Shown here piece after piece: positions 35,024 to 44,455 of a stretch of DNA of 64,000 bases. The notes below the pieces were generated by a model, which worked only from the letters and a program-made list of their open reading frames with translations, was not told where the DNA came from and did no database searches. The stretch's first letter is position 1. Every line of letters begins with the position of its first letter. The position numbers and the translations under genes are program-made. The DNA is from Frateuria hangzhouensis (GTDB taxonomy: Bacteria; Pseudomonadota; Gammaproteobacteria; Xanthomonadales; Rhodanobacteraceae): NCBI RefSeq assembly GCF_026410505.1, contig NZ_JAPMIU010000007.1:1-64000 (forward strand), in the 5' to 3' direction.

Positions 35024-36865
35024 TCAGTGGAACAGCAGGTTGATCATCACCAGCGTGGCCACCAGCATGGCCAGCGTCAGCGGTACGCCCACGCGCAGGA
35101 AATCCTTGCCGCGATAGCCGCCGGGGCCGGCCACCATCATCAAGGCCGGATGCCCCGAGCTCAGCAGGAAGGTGTTGGACGCCGACACCGCCACGATCAG
35201 CGCATAGGCCGACGGATTGCCACCGGTAGCCACCGCCACGCTGATCGCGATGGGCACCATCATCACCGTGGCGCCCACGTTCGACATCACCTGCGAGAAC
35301 AGCAGCGTGAGCACCGCCAGGCATCCCTGAAGGATCCACGGCGAGGCGCCTCCGAGGTGATCGAGCACCACCTGCGCCAGCCAGGCGGCGGTGCCGGTGG
35401 CGTCCATCGACCAGCCCAGCGGAATGAGGCACGCGGTAACGAAAATCGTCTTCCAGTTGACCGCCTTGTAGGCCTCGTCCATGTTCAGCACGCCGGTCAG
35501 CAGCATGCCGATGGCGCCGGTCATCATGGCCACCGAAAGATCCAGGTGCGTGAACAGCGCCAGGCACTTGGCCAGCAGGAAGAAGCCGACCGCCTGCCAG
35601 ATCTTGCCGGGGCGTTGTTCCTCCTTCGGGATGTCGGTGACGACGACGAGGTCCTTGTCCTCCGAGGCCAGCGCCAGGTCGCGCCAGCTCGAATGCAGCA
35701 CCAGCGTGTCGCCGGCGCGCAGGCTTACGCCGCGCACATCGTCGCGGAACACCTGCTCGCCGCGATTGATCGCCAGCACCGAGATGCCGTAGCGCTTGCG
35801 CAGGCGCAGGTCGCCCACGCTCTGTTTGAGGAAGCGCGAGGAGGGCGGCAGCACCGCTTCGGAAATGCCCGCGCGGGTCGGGTTGAACAGTTCGCCCAAC
35901 TGGCGCATGCGCGGCGAGACCTTGCACAGTTGGTTGTTGGCGAAGTGGTTGACCTGTTCGCGCGGCGCCAGCACGCCCAGGACCGAGCCGACCCAGATCA
36001 CGTAGTCCACCGGCGGAGCCATGCGCGAATCGTTGCCGCTCTTGATCGCCAGGATCAGTGGCGCGCCGTGCAACTGCTCCACCTCGCCGATGCTCATGCC
36101 GACCAGCGGGCTCTCCGCGGTGACCGTCAGCTCGGCCGTCTCGCCGCCGATGCCGTAGGTCTCGGCGAAGTAGCTCTCGGTGCGGCCGGGAGTGACTTTC
36201 AGGCGATCGTCTTCGCGCTCGGGCAGCAGCTTGCGGGTGAACAACCAGAAATAGCCGATGCCCAGCAGCGCCAGCACCAGGCCCACCGGGGTCACGCTGA
36301 ACAGGCCGAACTTCGGGATCGTGTGCGCGCCGGGCGGCAGGTTGGCATTGGCGCTGGCGATCAGGTCGTTCAGCACGATCAGCGGCGAGTTGGCGATCAG
36401 CGTGGTGTTGGTCGCCGTCAGGATGCAGAAGCCCATCGGCAGCAGCAGCCGCGAGATCGGCACGCCGGTGCGCGCGGACAGGCGGCTGGTCACCGGAATC
36501 ATCAGCGCCGCCAGCGCCTGGCTGGGAATCACCGCGCTGAACAGGCTGGTGACCGAGTTGATCACCACGCCCAGGCGCGATTCCTTGCCCTGGGCCATGC
36601 GCATGACGAAGTTGGCGGTCAGCGAGAGCACGCCGGCACGGTCAAGCCCTGCGCCCATGATCATGATCGCGATGATCGCGATCACCGCGTTGCCGGCAAA
36701 GCCGTCGAACACGCGCTCGGAGGGAATCAGCCCGGTCAGGCCGATCACCACCACCACCAGCAGCGCCACCATGTCGGCGCGGATCCACTCCAGCACCAGC
36801 ATCAGCATGGTGAAGCCCACCAGCCCGAGCACCAGGATCATTTCGGGGGTGAGCGCAAGGGCCAC
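35024..36865 (-). CDS. SLC13-family permease with two TrkA-C (RCK_C) domains; possible sulfate transporter
   Basis: 613 residues from GTG 36865, giving ALALTPEMILVLGLVGF at the N-terminus. Membrane segments fill residues 10-190 and 400-613; between them two RCK_C domains are visible (AESPLVGMSIGEVEQLHGAP near residue 220 and SSRFLKQSVGDLRLRKRYGI near residue 305). Proteins of this layout carry anions such as sulfate or dicarboxylates with Na+; algal SAC1/SLT sulfate transporters share it. It lies next to the EPS locus, so sulfate uptake for sulfation is possible, but specificity is not readable and it may be unrelated. Confidence 0.8.
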   Translation of the reverse strand: MALALTPEMILVLGLVGFTMLMLVLEWIRADMVALLVVVVIGLTGLIPSERVFDGFAGNAVIAIIAIMIMGAGLDRAGVLSLTANFVMRMAQGKESRLGVVINSVTSLFSAVIPSQALAALMIPVTSRLSARTGVPISRLLLPMGFCILTATNTTLIANSPLIVLNDLIASANANLPPGAHTIPKFGLFSVTPVGLVLALLGIGYFWLFTRKLLPEREDDRLKVTPGRTESYFAETYGIGGETAELTVTAESPLVGMSIGEVEQLHGAPLILAIKSGNDSRMAPPVDYVIWVGSVLGVLAPREQVNHFANNQLCKVSPRMRQLGELFNPTRAGISEAVLPPSSRFLKQSVGDLRLRKRYGISVLAINRGEQVFRDDVRGVSLRAGDTLVLHSSWRDLALASEDKDLVVVTDIPKEEQRPGKIWQAVGFFLLAKCLALFTHLDLSVAMMTGAIGMLLTGVLNMDEAYKAVNWKTIFVTACLIPLGWSMDATGTAAWLAQVVLDHLGGASPWILQGCLAVLTLLFSQVMSNVGATVMMVPIAISVAVATGGNPSAYALIVAVSASNTFLLSSGHPALMMVAGPGGYRGKDFLRVGVPLTLAMLVATLVMINLLFH

Positions 36866-37268
36866 TAGCGAGCGTCCAGGAAAGGCTGGTGGTGGAAGCG
36901 GATGGGGTTGTGCAGTGGATGCCTCACGCGGCCGGGCCCGTCCCTGTTTGTCCGCAAGTATAAGCGGGGCATTGCAGCGGCTGGTGAATCCTGGTGCTTG
37001 CGGCAAGTGATTCTTGAGCTCTCCCATCGGGAGAAGGGAGGAGTGGCGGTCCCGAGGCGAACGCGACCCCTCGCCCGAGCCCCTCCCCGGAGGGGAATTC
37101 CGGTTAACCGCTGGCTCGAACCTTTGCAGGAGCGCAGGCTCACGGTCGCGCACGGGTGCGCTCCTGCAGGGGATCGAGCGTTTTCCGGGCGATCCCTGGA
37201 CTGGCAGGGCGGGGCGGGGCAAGTGCGGCCCTCCTCCCGGGCCTCCTCCCGAAGAGGAGGGAAGGGCG
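36866..37268. other. Gene-free region between SLC13 permease and trmB
   Basis: 403 bases without a credible gene. They hold several dyads: CCCATCGGGAG near 37022, CCCCTCCCCGGAGGGG near 37080, a GCAGGAGCGC...GCGCTCCTGC pair (37125-37170) and CCTCCTCCCGAAGAGGAGG near 37244. Confidence 0.6.
37125..37170. repeat. REP-like extragenic palindrome, GTAGGAGCGCACC family
   Basis: Inverted pair GCAGGAGCGCAGGCTCACGG and GCGCACGGGTGCGCTCCTGC, matching the copies at 12891 and 48692. Confidence 0.65.
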
Positions 37269-37976
37269 TCAGGCTTTGCGGTAGAGCAGATCCCGGACAC
37301 CGTGTCCGAGCTTCAGTCCGCGCCGTTCGAAGTGCGTCTCGATGCGCCAGGCCGGCTTCTCGGCGTACTGGCCCGGCGCGATCGCGTTGCGCCACGCCGG
37401 CGCGGCTTCCATCACCTCCAGCATGTGTTCGGCATACGGCTGCCAGTCGGTGGCCAGGTGCAGCAGGCCGCCGGCGGCCATGCGCGAGGCGAGCAGGGCG
37501 ACGAATTTCGGCTGCACGATGCGGCGCTTGTTGTGGCGCTTCTTGTGCCAGGGATCGGGGAACCAGATGCGTGCCTCGGCCAGCGAGGCAGGGGCGATCT
37601 CGTGCTCGAGCACTTCCACCGCGTCATGCTTGTAGATGCGTACGTTGCCCGCATCGCGCTCGGCCAGGGCGTTCATCAGGCGACCCACGCCGGGGCCGTG
37701 CACTTCCACGCCGATGTAGTCGCGCAGGGGGTCGTGTTCGCTCGCCCAGGCCAGCGCCTCGCCGTTGCCGAAACCGATTTCCAGCACGCGCGACGCGGTG
37801 CGGCCGAACCGGCCATCGAGATCCTGCGCGGTGCCGCTGTAGTCGATGCCGAAGCGCGCCCAGTGCGCGTCGAAGGCGCGTTGCTGGGCAGTCGTCATGC
37901 GGCCCTCGCGCAGCACGAAACTGCGGATGCGGCGCAGGTGCAGGGAGGTGTCGGGATGCGGGTGCTGGTCGGTCAC
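37269..37976 (-). CDS. trmB: tRNA (guanine-N7-)-methyltransferase TrmB
   Basis: 235 residues from GTG 37976; longer starts run into unconserved sequence. The SAM site is [15 protein letters not shown] near residue 65, and the catalytic/tRNA-binding block is [17 protein letters not shown] near residue 138, diagnostic for Trm[18 protein letters not shown] and a C-terminal [14 protein letters not shown] complete the family pattern. It methylates G46 of tRNA to m7G in the cytoplasm. It follows the DUF6600-type gene by 104 bases on the same strand. Confidence 0.95.
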   Translation of the reverse strand: MTDQHPHPDTSLHLRRIRSFVLREGRMTTAQQRAFDAHWARFGIDYSGTAQDLDGRFGRTASRVLEIGFGNGEALAWASEHDPLRDYIGVEVHGPGVGRLMNALAERDAGNVRIYKHDAVEVLEHEIAPASLAEARIWFPDPWHKKRHNKRRIVQPKFVALLASRMAAGGLLHLATDWQPYAEHMLEVMEAAPAWRNAIAPGQYAEKPAWRIETHFERRGLKLGHGVRDLLYRKA

Positions 37977-38080
37977 GGCGTGCGCCTGGATTGCGGGAGA
38001 CGGCAGCGCGCGCGAGCCGCGCGCCCTGTCACGGGCGGCGCATTGTAGCGGCGGCGCCGGGTGGGCGCCGCCTGCGAGCA

Positions 38081-40294
38081 TCAGTCTTTCCGGTCGAAGC
38101 GACGCGCCGACTCGTGCCGCGCACGCGCCGCCGGCGCGTGCGCGGGGGCGGAGTGCGCCCGGCCGGAAGACGGCGCGGGCGCGCGCGGCCTTGGCGCGGC
38201 ATGCGGCAGCGGCCGGGCCTGGCGGTACTCCGGCGGGCGCGCGGAACGCTGCGGCGGAGACGCGCGGATGGGCCGTGGCGCAGCGAAGCCCGGCGCGCGC
38301 AGGTGTGCGGCGCGGTCGTTGCCGCGGGCCGGAACCTGCCGTGGCGGGGTTTGTCGTTGCCGCGCCGCCTCGATGCGCCCGGCGCGGGTAGCTGCCTCGA
38401 TCTGCGGCGCGCGCAGGCGCGGACGGTTGCCGGCATCCGGTCGGCGGGCCGGTGCGCGGGGCGTGTCGGCAGGTTGCAGGCGCGACACGCGCGGCAATGT
38501 CGGCGCGGTCCGCGCCGCCCGCTCGCGGTCGCCTTCGGCGGTGGAGATGAAGCTCACTCCCGGGCGCGGTGGGGTCGCTTCGCGGGCGGCGTGTGCGCGC
38601 ACGAAACGCGCCGAACGCAGCTCACCCGGGCGTAGTGGTACCTCGCGCGGCACCGGGCGGGAGCGTGCGTCGACGCCTTGCGTCCCGCGTCCACCGCTGC
38701 GCACTGCCGCGCGCGGCGCCTCCCTGGTGCCGGCGCGCGGGGCCGGCGCGATGCGCGCGACCGCCGGCAGCGTGTCGCCACGCGGCCGCAGCACGCGCAC
38801 GTGCGGCGGCGCCGCGTGCGGCCCGGCGTGATGGGCGCGATCGGCGATGCGCACCGCGCGCGGCGCGTGCCGCGCCACCACTTCTCGCCGAAAGCCCTTC
38901 GCCGGCAGCGGCCGCGCCTTGGGCGAACGCGGTGGCGCGAAGCTGTGCGGTGTCGGTCGCGGTGTCGCGTTGCGGGTCTGCAGCGAGGCATCCCGGAGCC
39001 GGGCGGGATCGATCTTCAGGCGATGTCGCTGCACGCGGTCGGCGCCGACGAAATTGCGCGCCGGCATCGCGGTGAAGCCGCGCGGGCCATCGCGGTGCAG
39101 CGCGCGCACCGGCGGGGCGATGCCGCGGTGCCAGTTCCGGTAGCGGTGGTCGACGCGATCGACCACCACCGTGTTGCGCACGTGGATGTTGGTCACGTTG
39201 ACCTGCGTGTAGTAGCGGTGGCTGCCGCGGTACCACGGGTCGTAGACCTCGCCCGGGCCGAGCGGGTACCAGCCGACCGGCCGGCTGCCCACCGACACGC
39301 TCCAGCGGTTGCCGCCGACGAAGGCGACCAGTGCCGGTGCGTACACGGGACGCCAGCCGGTCGGGCCCGGCACCCAGCACCAGCCGCCGCCGCGCCAGGC
39401 CCAGCGGCCGTAGTGGTAGGGCGCGAAGCCCCAGGGCGCGTCGTCCACCCAGGTCCAGCCCCATGGGCCGACCCAGGCCCAATGGCCGTTGCGGTAGGGC
39501 GCCCAGCCGGTATCGACGTGCGCCGGATACCAGACCTGCCCGTACTCCGGGTCGCTGCGCCAGTCGCCGTAGCGGTCCAGGTCCTGGTAGCCGATCACGT
39601 CCTCGGACACGTAGCGGCGCGATTCCGAATCGGCGTAACGGCGATCGCGCTCGTCGTTCCAGGCGTCGAAGTCGTCGCCGCCGGCGATGTCCTGCAGCGT
39701 CACGCCCGCGAGCAGGGAATCGGCGAAGCGGTAGCTGCGCCCGGCGATCACCCGCCGTTGCGCGTCGTTCTCGCCGTACACCGTGGCGCTGCCGTCGAAG
39801 GCGGTGACGCGGGTGGCCTGGCCGTCGGCATCGACGTCCACCCGGAAACGACCGGGTTGGTCGACCACCAGCGCCACGGTCGGCGTGTCGATCTCGTAGC
39901 TCTGGCCTGCATCGAGCTGGCGCACGGCGAGGCTGAGCGTGCCCTGGGTCAGCTCGAGCTGGGCCAACTGGCCGTCGAGCTGCAGGAAGCCGACGTCGGT
40001 GCGGCCATCCAGGCGCAGGGTGGCGCTGTCGAGCTCCAGTTCCGCACGCGCGCCATCGCTACTGGAGAGCCGGTCACCGGTGGTCAACGGACGATTGAGG
40101 CCGGCCTCGCCCCACTCCTGCGCGCCGGCCGGCAGCAGGCCGACGTCGCCGCCGAGCCAGGACAGGCGGGCGACCCGGTCCGGCGGATCGCCGCTGTCGT
40201 CCAGCGTCTCCGCCGGCAGTGCCCCGGCCATGCACAGCAGCACGGTGGCGACGCAGGAACGCCAGGTGAGCTGCCATTTCGAAGGTGCGTGCAT
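38081..40294 (-). CDS. Secreted FecR-like / DUF6600-type protein with a long basic disordered tail
   Basis: 737 residues. A signal peptide ends near ALPAET (residue 29). Residues about 40-200 are FecR-like ([36 protein letters not shown]). Residues about 230-370 are very rich in Trp, Tyr and Gly ([37 protein letters not shown]), as in DUF6600 proteins. From about residue 400 to the end the protein is low complexity, dominated by Arg, Ala, Pro and His, with an estimated strongly positive charge. It is probably periplasmic or surface exposed; the job is unknown. The Trp-rich part may bind carbohydrate and the tail may bind anions, but both are inference. Confidence 0.7.
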   Translation of the reverse strand: MHAPSKWQLTWRSCVATVLLCMAGALPAETLDDSGDPPDRVARLSWLGGDVGLLPAGAQEWGEAGLNRPLTTGDRLSSSDGARAELELDSATLRLDGRTDVGFLQLDGQLAQLELTQGTLSLAVRQLDAGQSYEIDTPTVALVVDQPGRFRVDVDADGQATRVTAFDGSATVYGENDAQRRVIAGRSYRFADSLLAGVTLQDIAGGDDFDAWNDERDRRYADSESRRYVSEDVIGYQDLDRYGDWRSDPEYGQVWYPAHVDTGWAPYRNGHWAWVGPWGWTWVDDAPWGFAPYHYGRWAWRGGGWCWVPGPTGWRPVYAPALVAFVGGNRWSVSVGSRPVGWYPLGPGEVYDPWYRGSHRYYTQVNVTNIHVRNTVVVDRVDHRYRNWHRGIAPPVRALHRDGPRGFTAMPARNFVGADRVQRHRLKIDPARLRDASLQTRNATPRPTPHSFAPPRSPKARPLPAKGFRREVVARHAPRAVRIADRAHHAGPHAAPPHVRVLRPRGDTLPAVARIAPAPRAGTREAPRAAVRSGGRGTQGVDARSRPVPREVPLRPGELRSARFVRAHAAREATPPRPGVSFISTAEGDRERAARTAPTLPRVSRLQPADTPRAPARRPDAGNRPRLRAPQIEAATRAGRIEAARQRQTPPRQVPARGNDRAAHLRAPGFAAPRPIRASPPQRSARPPEYRQARPLPHAAPRPRAPAPSSGRAHSAPAHAPAARARHESARRFDRKD

Positions 40295-40509
40295 GGGGTT
40301 TCCTCCGCGGTATCCCCGTTACAGAACGGCCCATGTCATGAGGCGATGACCGATTATGGACCCGCCTTGCACCCGGCACGGCGCCCGGTCGCCAACGGTT
40401 CAGCCGGCCGCCATGCCTGGTCCATGCTCCCCGGTGGGCCCGGCGTGCCTCGCCATGCGGCCTGCCCGTTCCCCAACTCCCGCCTCCCGGGTTACCATCC
40501 GCGGCGAGC

Positions 40510-40583
40510 GCGGGTGTAGCTCAATGGTAGAGCTGTAGCTTCCCAAGCTACTGACGAGGGTTCGATTCCCTTCACCCGCTCCA
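40510..40583 (+). tRNA. tRNA-Gly (anticodon CCC)
   Basis: 74 bases. The acceptor stem GCGGGTG pairs with CACCCGC, the anticodon stem GTAGC/GCTAC encloses loop TTCCCAA (anticodon CCC), the T arm has GGTTCGATTCC, and CCA is encoded. It decodes GGG. It lies in the gap between two divergent genes. Confidence 0.97.
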
Positions 40584-40702
40584 TCCTGCAGCATGGTCCA
40601 CCACCGTTCGTCGCCTCGCGATGGACGGGTCACGTCCTTCACTTTTCATTGAAGGTACGGCCCGCCCACGCTCCCCGGGCCTCCCGCCAGCACCGTGCAG
40701 CC

Positions 40703-41170
40703 ATGACAGACCTGATCACTCTCGGTTGGCGGGAACGACTGGCGCTGCCGCAGTTGGGTATCGACATGCTCAAGGCCAAGCTGGATACGGGCGCGCGGTC
40801 CAGCTCGCTGCACGTGGATGCGCTGGAGGCCTTCGAGCGCGATGGCGCCACGTGGCTGCGCTTCTGCCTCACCCTGGGGCGGCGACAACGCCGCACGATG
40901 CAGTGCGAGGCGCCGGCGCTGGATCGACGCGTAGTGACCGACACCGGCGGGCACGGCACCGAGCGCTGGTTCGTGCGCAGCGACGTGCTGATCGCCGGGC
41001 AGCGCTTCCCGATCGACATCAGCCTCACCGACCGGCGGCATATGCTTTTCCCGATGCTGCTGGGGCGCAGCGCGCTGCTCGGCCGCTTCGCGGTGGATCC
41101 GTCGCTTTCCTACACCCAGCCGCGTCCGTTGCCTGCTTTCGCCGAACCGGCGGGGCAGGCCTCCCCGTAA
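40703..41170 (+). CDS. Retropepsin-like ATP-dependent zinc protease family protein (DUF785, RimB-like)
   Basis: 155 residues from ATG 40703. The aspartic-protease-like [14 protein letters not shown] near residue 27 is the signature of the RimK-associated DUF785 family, followed by [13 protein letters not shown] and [14 protein letters not shown]. Such proteins usually sit next to RimK and are proposed to control S6 modification. It starts 20 bases before rimK on the same strand, so co-transcription is expected. Protease activity is inferred from the family. Confidence 0.82.
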   Translation: MTDLITLGWRERLALPQLGIDMLKAKLDTGARSSSLHVDALEAFERDGATWLRFCLTLGRRQRRTMQCEAPALDRRVVTDTGGHGTERWFVRSDVLIAGQRFPIDISLTDRRHMLFPMLLGRSALLGRFAVDPSLSYTQPRPLPAFAEPAGQASP

Positions 41171-41190
41171 CGCCACCACGGCCCATCGTC

Positions 41191-42066
41191 ATGAAGATCG
41201 CGATCCTCTCGCGCAACACGCGGTTGTATTCGACCCGCCGGCTGGTCGAGGCCGCGCGCGAACGCGGCCATGTGGTGCGCGTGCTCGACCCGTTGCGCTG
41301 CTACGTGCGCATCGCGCCCAACAATGTGGCGGTGCGCTACAAGGGCAAGCCGGTGCGCGACATCGATGCGGTGATCCCGCGCATCGGCACCACCGCCACG
41401 TTCTACGGCACCGCGGTGCTGCGCCAGCTGGAAATGATGGGCGTGTACACGCCCAATTCGTCCGATGCGGTGCTGCGCGCGCGCGACAAGCTGCGCGCCC
41501 TGCAGATCCTGGCTTCGCACGGCCTGGACATGCCGGTCACCGTATTCGGCGACAACCCGGACGACACCAACGATGTGCTGGCGATGCTGGGCGAGCCGCC
41601 GCACGTGATCAAGCTCAACGAGGGCAGCCAGGGCACCGGCGTGGTGCTGGCCGAGAAGCGCGGCGCTTCGCAGAGCGTGATCGAGGCGTTCCGCGGCCTG
41701 TACGCCAACTTCCTGGTGCAGGAATTCATCGGCGAGGCCAACGGCAGCGACCTGCGCTGTTTCGTGGTCGGCAAGAAGGTGATCGCCGCCATGCAGCGCG
41801 ACGCCAGCCCCGGCGATTTCCGCGCCAACCTGCACCGTGGCGGCAGGGCCATGAAGGCCACCCTGAGCGCCGAGGAAAAGCGCATCGCCGTGCGTGCCGC
41901 GGGCGCGCTCGGCCTGGGCATCGCCGGTGTGGACCTGCTGCGCTCCAGGCGCGGTCCGCTGATCCTCGAGGTCAACGCCTCGCCCGGCCTGGAGGGCATC
42001 GAGGGGGCGACCGGCGTGGACGTGTCCGCCCACATCATCCGGCATCTGGAAGATCGGGCCGGCTGA
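41191..42066 (+). CDS. rimK: RimK, ribosomal protein S6 glutamate ligase
   Basis: 291 residues from ATG 41191. ATP-grasp features are all present: [20 protein letters not shown] at the start, [17 protein letters not shown] near residue 137, [20 protein letters not shown] near residue 172 and the metal-binding [17 protein letters not shown] near residue 258. It adds glutamates to the C-terminus of ribosomal protein S6. Length matches the 290-300 residue family norm. Confidence 0.95.
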   Translation: MKIAILSRNTRLYSTRRLVEAARERGHVVRVLDPLRCYVRIAPNNVAVRYKGKPVRDIDAVIPRIGTTATFYGTAVLRQLEMMGVYTPNSSDAVLRARDKLRALQILASHGLDMPVTVFGDNPDDTNDVLAMLGEPPHVIKLNEGSQGTGVVLAEKRGASQSVIEAFRGLYANFLVQEFIGEANGSDLRCFVVGKKVIAAMQRDASPGDFRANLHRGGRAMKATLSAEEKRIAVRAAGALGLGIAGVDLLRSRRGPLILEVNASPGLEGIEGATGVDVSAHIIRHLEDRAG

Positions 42067-42113
42067 GCTTTCCTTCACGCCGCTTGCCCTAGAACCGGTC
42101 GGCCGGGCGCGGC

Positions 42114-42170
42114 GGTTAACGAGGGCGTCAGTCCGGGTTAACTGCACCGTAACTGCCCGGGCCCTATAAA
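42114..42170 (+). promoter_or_regulatory. Candidate response-regulator-controlled promoter
   Basis: Half-sites GGTTAAC (42114), GGTTAACTG (42136) and GTAACTG (42149) are spaced about 22 and 12 bases apart, like direct-repeat boxes of OmpR/PhoP-class regulators. The last ends nine bases before the -10 TATAAA (42165-42170), and there is no good -35 hexamer, as in activator-dependent promoters. Confidence 0.5.
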
Positions 42171-42176
42171 GGCTCC

Positions 42177-42290
42177 ACTGCAATGTGCTGGCGCCGGCCC
42201 CTTGGGTCCGGAACCGGCAGATTCGGTATCGGGGCAGTAAGCTTGGGCCCAGGTGCAGCGACGACGAGTCGGGCATCTGGGCCTTTTTAT
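42177..42290 (+). ncRNA. Candidate structured small RNA or attenuated leader
   Basis: It starts just after TATAAA (42165) and ends in a strong terminator (stem GGCCCAGGTGC / GCATCTGGGCC, then TTTTT at 42284). Inside, CCGGCCCC and GGGTCCGG can pair, enclosed by GC-rich flanks. About 114 nucleotides, no ribosome site or open frame. It may be an independent sRNA or a terminated leader of the two-component operon. Confidence 0.45.
42246..42288 (+). terminator. Rho-independent terminator upstream of the response regulator
   Basis: An 11-base-pair stem (one G-T pair) with a 16-base loop followed by five T residues, 90 bases before the response regulator start. Its position before a gene, not after one, suggests an sRNA end or attenuation. 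Confidence 0.65.
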
Positions 42291-42323
42291 TGGCCGCGGC
42301 CCGAACAGGCCGGCCACCCGATC

Positions 42324-42342
42324 GCAAGCTTGTTAAGCTTGC
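42324..42342 (+). promoter_or_regulatory. Inverted repeat before the response regulator
   Basis: Perfect inverted repeat GCAAGCTT-GTT-AAGCTTGC, 36 bases before the start. No T run follows, so an operator or an mRNA hairpin is more likely than a terminator. Confidence 0.4.
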
Positions 42343-42377
42343 TTCCCTTGAACGGCCAGTGGCCTGTGGAGTGGCGC

Positions 42378-43064
42378 ATGCGTGTCCTTGTGATCGAAGA
42401 CAACAGCGATATCGCGACCAACATTGGCGACTATCTGGAAGATCGCGGCCACGTGGTCGACTTCGCCGGCGATGGCGTTACCGGCCTGCACCTGGCCGTG
42501 GTGCACGACTTCGACGTGATCGTGCTGGACCTCACCCTGCCGGGCATGGACGGCCTGGACGTGGCGCGCAAGCTGCGCCACGAGGCGCACAAGCAGACCC
42601 CGGTGCTGATGCTCACCGCGCGCGACGCGCTGGAGCAGAAGCTCACCGGTTTCGAATCCGGCGCCGACGACTACATGACCAAGCCGTTCGCGCTGCAGGA
42701 ACTGGCTGCGCGGCTGGAAGTGCTGGCGCGTCGCGGCAAGGGCCCGCAGAGCCGCGTGCTCAAGGTCGCCGACCTCACCTACAACCTGGACACCCTCACG
42801 GTCAGTCGCGACGGCAAGTCGATCCAGCTGAATCCGATCGGCCTGAAACTGTTGCAGGCGCTGATGGAGGCCAGTCCGTCGGTGGTCACGCGGCAGGACC
42901 TGGAGCAGCGCGTGTGGGGCGAGGAACTGCCCGATTCCGATTCGTTGCGCGTGCACATCCACGGCCTGCGCGCGGCGATCGACAAGCCGTTCGACAAGCC
43001 GCTGATCCACACCCGCCACGGCATCGGTTACCGCATGGTCGAGCCGGATGCTGTCCAGGCGTAA
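42378..43064 (+). CDS. OmpR/PhoP-family response regulator
   Basis: 228 residues from ATG 42378 with GGAG six bases upstream. The receiver domain has acidic pocket E7-D8, phosphorylation site D51 (VLDLTLPGMDG), T80 and K102 (YMTKPF). The C-terminal winged helix (residues about 130-224) contains LNPIGLKLLQALMEASPSVV and TRHGIGYRMV. It regulates transcription on phosphorylation by the overlapping kinase gene (17-base overlap). Its targets are not identifiable; half-sites upstream suggest autoregulation. Confidence 0.92.
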   Translation: MRVLVIEDNSDIATNIGDYLEDRGHVVDFAGDGVTGLHLAVVHDFDVIVLDLTLPGMDGLDVARKLRHEAHKQTPVLMLTARDALEQKLTGFESGADDYMTKPFALQELAARLEVLARRGKGPQSRVLKVADLTYNLDTLTVSRDGKSIQLNPIGLKLLQALMEASPSVVTRQDLEQRVWGEELPDSDSLRVHIHGLRAAIDKPFDKPLIHTRHGIGYRMVEPDAVQA

Positions 43065-44346
43065 GCTGCGGTTCCGCCTGATCGTCTCCTTCGCGCTGTT
43101 CGGCTTCGGCCTCAGCGCGTTGTTTGCGTTTGCGGCACTGAACATCCGCACGCGGGTGGAGGAGCAGCTGGTCAACGCCAGCCTGCTCGACGACGCCAAG
43201 TGGGCCAACCAGCAGGCGCGCGAACACCCGAACGAACCCGGCCCCGGCTCGCGCCTGCTCACCGGCGCCATCAAGAGCGAGCGCACGCTCTACAAGCTGC
43301 CGATGTCGTGGCAAAACCTCGCCCGGTCCAATGGCGTGCACGACATCTACGAACCGGCCGACGACGGCCAGACCCACCACTACAAGCTTGCCGTGTGGAA
43401 TGAAGGCGGCGTGATCAGCTTCCTTCGCTACGACGTGTCGCGCGAAGAGCTGGGCAAGCAGCAGTTGCTGATCAGCGTGATCGGCGCGGTGTTCCTGTTC
43501 GGTCTGCTCTCGCTGGTGCTGGGGCTGTGGCTCTCGCGCAAGGTGCTCAAGCCGGTCAGTGAACTGGCCGCGCGCCTGCGCGACTTCCGCAAGGCCGGCA
43601 AGGCCGAGCCGCTGGCACCGCATTTTGCCGACGACGAGGTCGGCGAGCTGGCGCTGGCCCTGGACGAGTACGCCGCGCGGCTCACCGCCATGGTCGAGCG
43701 CGACCGCGAGTTCAACTCCGACGTCAGCCACGAGTTGCGCACGCCGCTGGCGGTGATCGCCAGCACCACCGAACTGCTGCAGGGCTCGCCGGACCTCACC
43801 GACAAGCTGCGCGAGCGTCTCAAGCGGATCGAGCGTTCCTCGCGCCAGGCCACCGAACTGATCGAGGCGCTGCTACTGCTCTCGCGAGCCGAGCGGCGCG
43901 GCCCCACGCGCGGCGAAACCACCGACGTGGCCAAGGTCGCCGCCGACGTGATCGAGAGCCAGCGCCCGCAGATGCGCGACAAGCCGTTGGACATCGAATT
44001 GGCGGTGCACGGGCCGCTCAGCGTCAACGCACCGGCGTCGGTGTTGTCGGTGGCGCTGACCAACCTGATCGGCAACGCGATCAAGTACACGCTGGAAGGA
44101 TCGGTGCGGGTGCAGATCGGCGAGGGCCGCATCGAAGTGATCGACACCGGCCCCGGCATCAAGCCGGAAGATGCCGAACGGCTGTTCCAGCGCGGTGTGC
44201 GCGGCGAGGGCGTGGGCGGCAGTGGCGCCGGCCTGGGCCTGGCGATCGTGCGGCGGTTGTGCGACCTGTATGGCTGGCAGGTATCGATGCGGCCGCGCAA
44301 CGATGCGAACGGGGCGATCGCCAGCCTGGTGTTCGAACCCGCCTGA
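43048..44346 (+). CDS. Membrane sensor histidine kinase partner
   Basis: 432 residues. Membrane segments at about residues 11-30 and 141-163 flank a periplasmic sensor of some 110 residues; a HAMP region follows (SRKVLKPVSELAARL). The H box is NSDVSHELRTPLAV near residue 228, the N box NLIGNAIKYT, and G boxes VIDTGPGIKP and GSGAGLGLAIVRRL. It should phosphorylate the preceding regulator in response to an envelope signal. The sensor domain has no recognisable family, so the stimulus is unknown. Confidence 0.92.
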   Translation: MLSRRKLRFRLIVSFALFGFGLSALFAFAALNIRTRVEEQLVNASLLDDAKWANQQAREHPNEPGPGSRLLTGAIKSERTLYKLPMSWQNLARSNGVHDIYEPADDGQTHHYKLAVWNEGGVISFLRYDVSREELGKQQLLISVIGAVFLFGLLSLVLGLWLSRKVLKPVSELAARLRDFRKAGKAEPLAPHFADDEVGELALALDEYAARLTAMVERDREFNSDVSHELRTPLAVIASTTELLQGSPDLTDKLRERLKRIERSSRQATELIEALLLLSRAERRGPTRGETTDVAKVAADVIESQRPQMRDKPLDIELAVHGPLSVNAPASVLSVALTNLIGNAIKYTLEGSVRVQIGEGRIEVIDTGPGIKPEDAERLFQRGVRGEGVGGSGAGLGLAIVRRLCDLYGWQVSMRPRNDANGAIASLVFEPA

Positions 44347-44369
44347 TCATCCGGCTCTTGCAGGATCCG

Positions 44370-44438
44370 GTAGGGTGGGCTTCAGCCCACCGTACTCGTT
44401 CGCGCGGCGGGTGGATGGTGGGCTGAAGCCACCCTACG
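44370..44438. repeat. Paired GTAGGGTGGGCTTCAGCCCACC extragenic repeat
   Basis: GTAGGGTGGGCTTCAGCCCA is followed by its inverted copy TGGGCTGAAGCCACCCTACG. It lies between two convergent genes, and the pair can fold into one long hairpin. Confidence 0.7.
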
Positions 44439-44455
44439 CCCTCCGGCGATTTCAA

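Larger units (their letters stand above)
42067..42377. other. Intergenic region between rimK and the response regulator
   Basis: 311 bases with no gene, but unusually full of signals: three GTTAAC-type half-sites, a TATAAA box, a structured stretch with a terminator, and a 19-base inverted repeat. See the separate entries. Confidence 0.7.

Noticed and set aside
42246-42288. The hairpin as terminator of rimK
   Set aside because: It lies 180 bases after the rimK stop and after a good -10 box, so it more likely ends a separate short transcript; readthrough termination of rimK remains possible.
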